NCBI GenBank assembly: GCA_020073325.1
Contig: JAIQFJ010000007.1
Span: 1 to 38,760, forward strand
Direction of reading: 5' to 3'
DNA: 38,760 nt
Source of the DNA: Terriglobia bacterium
Lineage (GTDB): Bacteria > Acidobacteriota > Terriglobia > Bryobacterales > Bryobacteraceae
This document shows positions 33,117-38,760 of the stretch, piece by piece. Below the pieces are notes generated by a model that had not been told where the DNA came from, ran no database searches, and saw only the letters and a list, made by a program, of their open reading frames with translations. The position numbers were made by a program, and so were the translations under genes. How positions within the stretch are numbered: the first letter of the stretch is position 1; every line of letters starts with the position of its first letter.

Positions 33117-34880
33117 ATGCGAATCGACAGGCTGGTGGGGAAGCTTCTGGCGCCGACACTGCTTTCGGCAAGTCTCTTATCCGCGCAGAATAACGCGGAC
33201 CTGGTGCTGATTCACGGCAAAATCCTCACCGTCGACGCCAGGGATTCCATCGCCGAGGCGCTCGCGGTGCGCGATGGAAAAATTCTTGCCACCGGAAGCT
33301 CCCAGGCGATGCTCGCGCGTGCCGATGAGCACGCTCGCGTCATCGATCTGCACGGCCTGACGGTCACGCCCGGCCTGATCGATTCGCACGCGCATTTCAC
33401 CGAGACCAATACTCTCTATGAGCTGAATTTCGCCGACTCGCACACCGTCGACGACGTCATCGCGCGCGTCAAGGAAAAGGCCGATTCGCTCAAGCCGGGC
33501 GAATGGATTCGCGGCGAGCAATGGGATGAGAGCAAGCTCAAGGAGCGCCGCTACGTCACCGCCGCCGACCTGGATAAAGCCGCGCCGAACAATCCGGTGT
33601 GGCTCACGCAATCCACCGGTCATTACGGAGTGGCCGACAGCTATGCCTTGAAGCTGGCGCACATCACTCGGGAGACCAAGGATCCGCCGGCCGGAACCAT
33701 CGATCGCGACGCGCAGGGAAACCCGAGCGGAGTCCTCAAAGAAGGCGCCGCCATGGGACTGGTCACGCGCCTGATTCCTCCTTTCACGCGCGACCAGAAT
33801 ATCCAGGGCATTCTGAAAATCATGGCCGATTTCAACCGCGAGGGAATGACGGCCGCCAAGGACCCGGCCATCCGGCAATCCAAGTGGGACCTCTATCAGG
33901 ACCTGTTGCGGGAGAACAAACTCACGGTTCGCGTCTTCACCTTGTGGCTCGGCGGCCGTAGCATGGAATCCGGCCGTCAGACCATGGCCGCGCTCAGCAA
34001 GCTTCCCAAACCTCCGCAGTCGTTCGGCGACGGCATGCTGATCGCAGGCGGAATCAAGATGTATATCGACGGCAGCGGCGGCGGGCGAACCGGGTGGCTC
34101 TATAAAGACTGGAACAAAGAGTCGACCGGCACCGATACCGGCAACGCCGGCTATCCCGTCGTCGAGCCTGACGTCTACCGTCAGATGGTGGAGATGTTCC
34201 ACAACGCCGGGCTGCACGTGGGAACTCACGCGGTGGGCGACCGCGGCATCGACTGGGTGGTCGACACCTATGCCGAAGCGCTGAAAAGGAATCCGATTCA
34301 TGGGCTCCGTCATTCGATCATCCATTCCAATCTGCCGACCGATCACGCCATGGATGTCATGGCCGATCTGCAGAAGCGCTACGACGCGGGCTACCCGGAG
34401 GCGCAAGCCGAGTTCATGTGGTGGATCGGCGATACCTACGCGGGAAACTACGGCCCAGAGCGCGCCGCGCGGCTCCTTCCGTTCAAGACTTTCGTCGCCA
34501 AGGGCATCCAGTGGGGCGGAGGCTCGGATTTTCCCGTGACGCCGCTCGCCGCGCGCTACGGCCTGTGGGCGTCGGTGGTGCGCCAGACGCTCGACGGGGT
34601 GTACGGCTCGCATCCGTTCGGCACTTCGCAATCGATCGACATCCACACCGCGCTGCGCTCCTATACCATCTGGTCCGCCTACCAGCTTTTTATGGAGAAG
34701 CGCATCGGATCGATCGAGGCGGGAAAAGAAGCGGACTTCGCCGTGTGGGATCGCGACATGTACACCATTCCCTCCGACGATTTGCGTAATCTGAAGTGCG
34801 AGATGACCATTCTGCACGGCAAGATCGTGTACCAATCCTCGACCAGCCCGCTCAGTGTCGCGACCAAGCCGGCCAGATGA
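33117..34880 (+). CDS. Exported amidohydrolase family 3 (YtcJ-like) metal-dependent hydrolase
   Basis: A 587-residue hydrolase. ATG 33117 is chosen: it gives a signal peptide (LVGKLLAPTLLSASLLSAQ), with GGAG 12 bases upstream, somewhat far. The amidohydrolase composite domain begins ADLVLIHGKILTVDA; metal ligands H91 and H93 are in DSHAHF, further ligand histidines in HVGTHAVGDRG and RHSIIHSN, and the late aspartate in GGGSDFPVTP. Length is standard for the YtcJ group, which hydrolyses N-acyl amides and related compounds. Export suggests periplasmic action on material brought by the receptor. Substrate unknown. Confidence 0.9.
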   Translation: MRIDRLVGKLLAPTLLSASLLSAQNNADLVLIHGKILTVDARDSIAEALAVRDGKILATGSSQAMLARADEHARVIDLHGLTVTPGLIDSHAHFTETNTLYELNFADSHTVDDVIARVKEKADSLKPGEWIRGEQWDESKLKERRYVTAADLDKAAPNNPVWLTQSTGHYGVADSYALKLAHITRETKDPPAGTIDRDAQGNPSGVLKEGAAMGLVTRLIPPFTRDQNIQGILKIMADFNREGMTAAKDPAIRQSKWDLYQDLLRENKLTVRVFTLWLGGRSMESGRQTMAALSKLPKPPQSFGDGMLIAGGIKMYIDGSGGGRTGWLYKDWNKESTGTDTGNAGYPVVEPDVYRQMVEMFHNAGLHVGTHAVGDRGIDWVVDTYAEALKRNPIHGLRHSIIHSNLPTDHAMDVMADLQKRYDAGYPEAQAEFMWWIGDTYAGNYGPERAARLLPFKTFVAKGIQWGGGSDFPVTPLAARYGLWASVVRQTLDGVYGSHPFGTSQSIDIHTALRSYTIWSAYQLFMEKRIGSIEAGKEADFAVWDRDMYTIPSDDLRNLKCEMTILHGKIVYQSSTSPLSVATKPAR

Positions 34881-34894
34881 TCAGGGAGACTGAA

Positions 34895-35836
34895 ATGACG
34901 AAACACGCTGTTCTCGCCGCTGTTTTGCTGGCCACCGGTGTGTGCGCGCGCGCGCAAGAGCGGGATCAGCCGGGCACGCGCTGGAGCGACGATCAATTGC
35001 GCCAGGTGATTGGAGCGGCGCGCGTTGGCCGCAAGCTCACGCCGAAATCCTGGCCCGGAGGCGCGCGCGTCGCCGTGTGCCTGAGCTTCGATGACGACAA
35101 CGAAGCCCCGCTGCTGCGCGACGGCACCACCTCTCCCACCACGCTTTCCGCCTCCGACTTCGGCGCCGAGATCGGTACGCAGCGGATTCTCAAGATTCTG
35201 GACAACTATCAGGTCCCGGCGACGTTTTTCCTCACCGGCGTCGACGCCATGCTGCACCCGGACATGCTCGCGGCCATTATGAAAAGCGGCCGCAACGAGA
35301 TCGGCGTGCACGGATGGATTCACGAGTTTCCTCCGCGCCTCGCGCCGGGGGAGGAAGAGCGCCTGCTCGACAAGGCGATCGACTATCTCACCAAAGTCAC
35401 TGGCAAGCGTCCGGTGGGATATCGCGCGCCGTCCTGGGCCTTCAGCGATCACACACTCGACCTGATTCAGAAAAAAGGATTCGTTTACGACAGCAGCCTG
35501 CAGGCGCTGGACGAGCCGTACGAGATCATGGCGAACGGCAAGGAGACCAGCGTTGTCGAACTGGCGATCGACTGGACGCTGACTGAAACTCCGTATCTGG
35601 GCCGGCAAGGCCACATGCCGTCGCCCAGGTTGTTGTACGAGGTGTACAAGGACGAGTTCGACGGTGCTTATGAAGAAGGAACGATGTTCGTTCTAACTCT
35701 GCACCCTTATCTGAGCGGCCACCGCGCCCCGGCCCGTCATCTGAACGATCTGATTGCCTATATGAAGTCCAAACCCGGCGTCTGGTTCGCAACCGCGGAC
35801 CAGATCGCGGAGTATGTCAAGAAGACAGGTAAGTAG
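34895..35836 (+). CDS. Exported polysaccharide deacetylase-fold (NodB/PuuE-like) hydrolase
   Basis: A 313-residue protein; AGGGAG is 7 bases before ATG 34895 and the signal peptide is AVLAAVLLATGVCARAQ. NodB-fold motifs: the acidic LSFDDDNE (D66-D68), the metal pair H139 and H143 in VHGWIHE, and the RAPSWAFSDHTLDL loop. It resembles the PuuE/cyclic-imide hydrolase branch (FDDDNE, HGWIHE) more than chitin deacetylases, so hydrolysis of a cyclic or linear amide is as likely as deacetylation. It follows the amidohydrolase by 14 bp and completes the operon. Confidence 0.88.
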   Translation: MTKHAVLAAVLLATGVCARAQERDQPGTRWSDDQLRQVIGAARVGRKLTPKSWPGGARVAVCLSFDDDNEAPLLRDGTTSPTTLSASDFGAEIGTQRILKILDNYQVPATFFLTGVDAMLHPDMLAAIMKSGRNEIGVHGWIHEFPPRLAPGEEERLLDKAIDYLTKVTGKRPVGYRAPSWAFSDHTLDLIQKKGFVYDSSLQALDEPYEIMANGKETSVVELAIDWTLTETPYLGRQGHMPSPRLLYEVYKDEFDGAYEEGTMFVLTLHPYLSGHRAPARHLNDLIAYMKSKPGVWFATADQIAEYVKKTGK

Positions 35837-36275
35837 CGTTCTTGGAAGCGCACGAAGGTCTCGCGCTGGAGGAGTTTCTTCAGCCGAACTTAGCGTCCTC
35901 TGATCGCACCCGAGAGAGCAAGCCCGTCAACCTTCAGCCGGCGATCGGCCCGGACGTTTTCAATGTTTCTGGCTCCAGTTCTGGCGAGCATTGTTTTCCC
36001 AAGAGATCTGTGTCGCAAAATGGCCGGAAATGGCGGAGTTTTTAAAAAGCACTCAGGGGCTGCGGATCCCCATCCAAGTAATTGATTATGAAGATTTTAG
36101 CTGGGTGGGGCATCGGCGGTCCGAACGCCTGCAACAAAGAATCTGACGCGACCAAAATTGTGGCGGATCACTTTTAGGTTCAGAGAGTTATGCACCACTC
36201 GACCCGCGGGCAAGCTGCCTCGTGCGCGCTAGCCTTGTCAGAAAAACCCGACAAAACCGACAAATTACGACCCGA
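35837..36275. other. Gene-free stretch
   Basis: About 440 bases with no supported gene. A run of CGACAAA-type repeats near 36248-36264 (CCGACAAAACCGACAAATT) may be an element edge. No terminator with a T-run is obvious after the deacetylase gene. Confidence 0.35.
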
Positions 36276-36430
36276 TTATGAGCGCTTCCGGCACGATTCT
36301 TGATCCAAACTGATCAGAACGCTGGCTCTGAGATGCAGCACCTTCCGTGGCCGGCCTCCCAGGATGCGGCGCACCAATAACATGTGACGGGCAACATCGA
36401 CGCTGGCTAGAAGACCCCGCTCGGCGAACG
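36276..36430 (-). pseudogene. C-terminal fragment of a mobile-element protein
   Basis: The minus-strand frame carries AFAERGLLASVDVARHMLLV followed by RRILGGRPRKVLHLRAS, which reads like the C-terminal winged-helix end of large helicase/primase-type proteins in integrative elements. Upstream of about 36430 the frame becomes antisense to another gene fragment. The probable N-terminal half of the same gene is at 36953-37372, so an insertion of about 520 bp seems to separate them. Family naming is tentative. Confidence 0.45.
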
Positions 36431-36453
36431 CGAGCTCGGGTGGGACGATCCAG

Positions 36454-36683
36454 GTGAATCTCCAGCTCGAGAGCGGAGCGATCTCCCAAAGCTCGCTGAT
36501 GCTTCCCCAGCTAGGGCACGCCGCCTTTGTCCTGCCGGACCAGTTTCCCGCCACGGCCGGCCAGCGCGGCATGGCGGAGTTCTACGTGACAGGCTCGGGG
36601 AGAGAAACCCCGGTCATTTCGATGCTCGGGCTGAGCGGTTCCGTCCTGGTCCTGACGTCCTGGCACGCGTTGCGTGAAGATGG
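36454..36683 (+). pseudogene. C-terminal fragment of an acidobacterial secreted protein
   Basis: Plus-strand frame: SLMLPQLGHAAFVLPDQFPA, TAGQRGMAEFYVTGSG, then VISMLGL, followed after a 2-base frame change by RFRPGPDVLARVA and stop TGA. This is the common ending of a family of large secreted Ig-like proteins in Solibacter. Fragment only. Confidence 0.55.
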
Positions 36684-36885
36684 CGTAGGCCACGACTCCG
36701 GCCACCCCCGCTCCCGAGGCGCTCACCTGGGCCCAGCCCGCCGAGGTCGCCGCATCCGCATCCATCGTGTGAAGGAACTTCGTCTGCCCGCCGGTGAGCG
36801 AGACACTCGCGCCGGCCCCCTCCTGGAATGCAAGGTTCCAGCCCGATATTTTCCCCGAACGCGTCGCGACCGATCCCGCGGGAAA
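36630..36885 (-). pseudogene. Fragment of the same secreted-protein family, opposite strand
   Basis: Minus-strand frame: GWNLAFQEGAGASVSLTGGQ, then KFLHTMDADAATSAGWAQVS and VVAYAIFTQRVPGRQDQDGT. In intact relatives this segment precedes the one at 36454-36683 on the same strand; here the two face each other, so one has been inverted. Confidence 0.55.
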
Positions 36886-36952
36886 TGTTTATTTGGATCA
36901 GGATGGCAATTCGCATGGGTCTTACCAGCGGCGAGGCCGAGAGCCGTACGAG

Positions 36953-37372
36953 TCAGCCGATTCGCGCACCCTGCGGAACCCAGGTTCGTTGGCGGGCATC
37001 GTAGCTCCAACCCGACTGTTGCGCCGACTCTGGCGCCGCTCCCCGGCGGTCCGCGACGTGCGCGCGCCCCTGCGCCAGTGCTGCTCGCAACAGGGCTAGG
37101 AATCGCAGTGCCGGATCGCTGCCTTGGTGATAAGCGGATTGGATCTCTGCTACTTGCTGCAAGACTCGCCGGCTTCGTCGCTCCAGATCGGCGCGCTCTC
37201 GGCAGTGGATCGCACCTACCTCGAGCGCAAATTCCAGCCAGATCTCCCATGCGCTGTGCAGATCGGCGAGGATTCCCGGCAAGCGTGCATGGACAGAGTG
37301 CGCAGGCATCTCGTCGCGGAGTTGGCGAGAGCGCGTCGCCGCGTTGATTTTCGAACGCTGATCTTCCGTCAC
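36953..37372 (-). pseudogene. N-terminal or middle part of a mobile-element protein, disrupted
   Basis: A 139-codon frame from GTG 37372. The first half is helical (INAATRSRQLRDEM, LPGILADLHSAWEIWLEFAL); the second half has FLALLRAALAQGRAHVADRR and GWSYDARQRTWVPQGARIG, the pattern preceding the C-terminal winged helix in mobile-element helicase/primase-associated proteins. It stops just after GARIG, where the inserted secreted-protein fragments begin; the likely remainder is at 36276-36430. GTG 37372 overlaps the stop of the upstream fragment (GTGA), indicating an old operon. Low certainty on function. Confidence 0.5.
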
Positions 37373-37536
37373 CGCGCCCGCCGCTTCACAAACGCCGCCA
37401 CGGCCCTGCGGAGCTTGCGGGTTTGGTGGATGCGGTCGCAGGGGGGGATAGTGGCGCAGGCGTCGATTAGGGCTTTGTAAATCTCAGGCCAAGCGACTTT
37501 TTCGGGTTGCTGCGTTCCGCAGCCTGTTATTAGCCA
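37369..37536 (-). pseudogene. Short coding fragment without start codon
   Basis: Open from a TAA at 37537-37539 to TGA 37369-37371 with no ATG, GTG or TTG. It reads EKVAWPEIYKALIDACATI then QTRKLRRAVAAFVKRRAR, a plausible helical protein end, coupled by GTGA to the next frame. Probably a 5'-truncated small gene of the same operon. Confidence 0.4.
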
Positions 37537-37565
37537 TTATCGTTAGGGTGCGCGGCCGTTCGCGA

Positions 37566-37772
37566 TCAGAACTCACAGCGTAGATGTTCGTCGCCAACGC
37601 GCGAGGCAGAGCGTGGTCCAACCGTCTTCACTACCCAGATCCGTGTGTATTGAGCCATCTCTGCCTGTGACATTCGCCGAGATTCCGAATCTACATAGAG
37701 CACGAGAAAGCGGAGGCGGCGTTCCGGTATGATCCGCTGTTCGAGTCTCGAAATCCGCCGGGAGAGTCTCAT
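37566..37772 (-). CDS. Small 'LE-motif' protein C
   Basis: A 68-residue protein; ATG 37772 overlaps the upstream stop by 4 bases (ATGA). N-terminus MRLSRRISRLEQRI matches those of the 37769 and 38489 genes, followed by a short beta-rich part (LRFLVLYVDSESRRMSQAEM). Unknown function. Likely a coiled-coil or oligomerisation head plus a variable tail; part of a coupled operon. Confidence 0.65.
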   Translation of the reverse strand: MRLSRRISRLEQRIIPERRLRFLVLYVDSESRRMSQAEMAQYTRIWVVKTVGPRSASRVGDEHLRCEF

Positions 37773-38080
37773 GGCCGGACCGCTTGCGCCAAGCCAATGG
37801 TTTCGCCAATCGGACGCGGGAGATTGCCAAAGCACGGAGTGGCCGATTGGATGCGCTCGATCGGCAGACTCGCGATGAGCGCTTCCATGTCCGCATCGTT
37901 TATTGCGCCGTCGAGAAATACCATTTCCACCAAGGTGCCATCGGGGTGGAGCGTCCGCTTGAAATACGAGTTCGCCAGGTTCGGCTCTCCGCAGACGCTT
38001 TGGAAAATTACACGTATGGGTTCCTTGGCGGCTTTACGTCGCTGCTGCTCGAGCACGCTCAGACGTTTGGCCAATCTCAA
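37769..38080 (-). CDS. Small 'LE-motif' protein B
   Basis: A 103-residue protein from TTG 38080, supported by GGGAGG 6 bases upstream. N-terminus MRLAKRLSVLEQQRR is shared with its two paralogues, then IRVIFQSVCGEP, a VEMVFLDGAINDADMEALIA segment and a Pro-rich tail. Thirteen bases separate it from the HTH gene upstream. No known family. Confidence 0.65.
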   Translation of the reverse strand: MRLAKRLSVLEQQRRKAAKEPIRVIFQSVCGEPNLANSYFKRTLHPDGTLVEMVFLDGAINDADMEALIASLPIERIQSATPCFGNLPRPIGETIGLAQAVRP

Positions 38081-38093
38081 GTTCTGCCTCCCG

Positions 38094-38492
38094 TCACTTC
38101 CGCCAGCCGGGTTTCGATTCGTCGGCGCTACGTTCTAACTGTGCGAGACGCTCCTCGATATCTTCCAACTCGATTCCTCGAATCGCGTGCGCGAAAACGC
38201 ATTCTGCGGCTCGAAGGCGAACGGCTGCCGGGACGTTGGGATCGGTCATGAGTTTCAGGACCGTCACCCCCGCGACGCCCGTGGCTTGCTGCAACCGTGC
38301 GATGGCCTGATACACGGCTTGCCGGCGTGCTCTGCGGTACTCATCCCGAAACTCGGGAACTTCTAGCCACCGCAGCAACGTATTCGAATTGACGTTGATC
38401 GCTTTAGCTGCTTCCTCAATGCTGCGATGGGACAGCAAGGCTGCGATCGCTTCCTCCTTCTTGCGCCCGAATTTCGAACCGTGTCCCTTCAT
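38094..38492 (-). CDS. HTH DNA-binding protein (terminase-small-subunit/transposase-HTH-like)
   Basis: A 132-residue protein; ATG 38492 overlaps the upstream stop (ATGA). Residues about 8-45 form an HTH (KKEEAIAALLSHRSIEEAAK then AINVNSNTLLRWLEVPEF), followed by a helical part (YRRARRQAVYQAIARLQQAT, VPAAVRLRAAECVFAHA) and an acidic tail IELEDIEERLAQLE. This layout resembles phage terminase small subunits and short transposon HTH proteins and is frequent in acidobacterial genomes. No terminase large subunit is in view, so a role in a small mobile element or in regulation is equally possible. Confidence 0.75.
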   Translation of the reverse strand: MKGHGSKFGRKKEEAIAALLSHRSIEEAAKAINVNSNTLLRWLEVPEFRDEYRRARRQAVYQAIARLQQATGVAGVTVLKLMTDPNVPAAVRLRAAECVFAHAIRGIELEDIEERLAQLERSADESKPGWRK

Positions 38493-38734
38493 CTGGATGG
38501 ATCTGCCCCGATCTGCGGCTGACCGACGTGCTCAGCCTGCATAGGATCAACTGGCCCGCCGTCGTTCCCCTCGACGAGGCGGATGGTAACTACGGAACTG
38601 GTTTCCAGGTCTTCCTGTGTTGGCTGGGGGAAGCTTTCGCTTCCAGGACCCACGAACCGTAGGACCACCTTGCGCGGGCGCTGCGGAGTCAAATGATGCT
38701 CCAATCGTGCGAGCCGGTGGGTGAGATTCCGCAT
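38489..38734 (-). CDS. Small 'LE-motif' protein A
   Basis: An 81-residue protein from ATG 38734, with GGAGG 6 bases upstream. N-terminus MRNLTHRLARLEHHL parallels the other two paralogues; then KVVLRFVGPGSESFPQPTQE and a beta-strand VVTIRLVEGND. First gene of a four-gene minus-strand operon as far as the window shows. Function unknown. Confidence 0.65.
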   Translation of the reverse strand: MRNLTHRLARLEHHLTPQRPRKVVLRFVGPGSESFPQPTQEDLETSSVVTIRLVEGNDGGPVDPMQAEHVGQPQIGADPSR

Positions 38735-38760
38735 CACCGACCTCCGGTAGCGCCACTGAC

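Overview
The window looks like a chromosome segment from an acidobacterium of the Solibacter/Bryobacter type. The evidence is internal: four secreted proteins end in the Ig-like C-terminal domain typical of Solibacter (TIGR03437 type), there is a very large plug/CarboxypepD_reg TonB receptor, a zinc-ribbon PknB-like kinase sits next to an ECF sigma factor, a DUF2950/DUF3300 pair is present, and the DNA is GC-rich with strong AGGAGG-type ribosome sites. This is inference from gene content; there is no rRNA, tRNA or CRISPR array in the window.

Left block (0.3-6.3 kb): three secreted proteins (a phosphoesterase, a CotH-kinase-like protein and a repetitive surface protein), all with the TIGR03437-type tail. 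From 6.6 to 11.5 kb lies a decayed defence/mobile patch: a ParB-like N-terminal fragment ending at a palindrome, a caspase-like fragment, a complete IS21-family element (istA, istB, 50-bp ends), then the remains of an XhoI/PaeR7I-type restriction-modification pair. The IS has a caspase gene on its left edge and a methyltransferase gene on its right edge, so it marks a rearrangement and not a simple insertion. An intact tyrosine recombinase follows (11.7-12.6 kb).

Central block (12.8-27 kb): an ECF sigma factor, a 1037-residue Ser/Thr kinase with TPR-like tail, and a divergent secreted protein. A shared promoter-like motif (TGTAAC, 17-18 bp, GATTCCTTATTC) precedes the sigma factor, the secreted protein, a second small secreted protein at 26.3 kb, and one now-orphaned site at 25.6 kb. 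The second locus also keeps the first 44 codons of another zinc-ribbon kinase, so 25.6-26.5 kb is a mirrored, decayed copy of the sigma/kinase target unit. Between them is an envelope-related set: triheme cytochrome, DUF2950, DUF3300, a small exported protein, MscS channel, ComEA-like HhH protein, DUF481 porin-like protein, GlsB/YeaQ protein, plus a tiny AT-hook-like protein. A 5' remnant of a second recombinase lies at 25.3 kb.

Right block (27.3-35.8 kb): a divergent catabolic locus. On the minus strand a MerR-XRE-cupin fusion regulator precedes a class III aminotransferase; on the plus strand a TonB receptor, an exported amidohydrolase and an exported NodB-fold deacetylase/amidase form an operon. 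A TTGACA/TAGAAT promoter with an inverted repeat over its -35 box sits between. The most likely job is uptake and hydrolysis of an amide or cyclic-amide nitrogen compound followed by transamination, under a PuuR-like control logic.

The right end (36-38.7 kb) holds scrambled fragments of a mobile-element gene and of secreted-protein genes, fed by a compact minus-strand operon of tiny genes. Three of them share an N-terminal Leu/Arg-rich 'LE' motif and flank an HTH protein, with repeated 4-bp start/stop overlaps.
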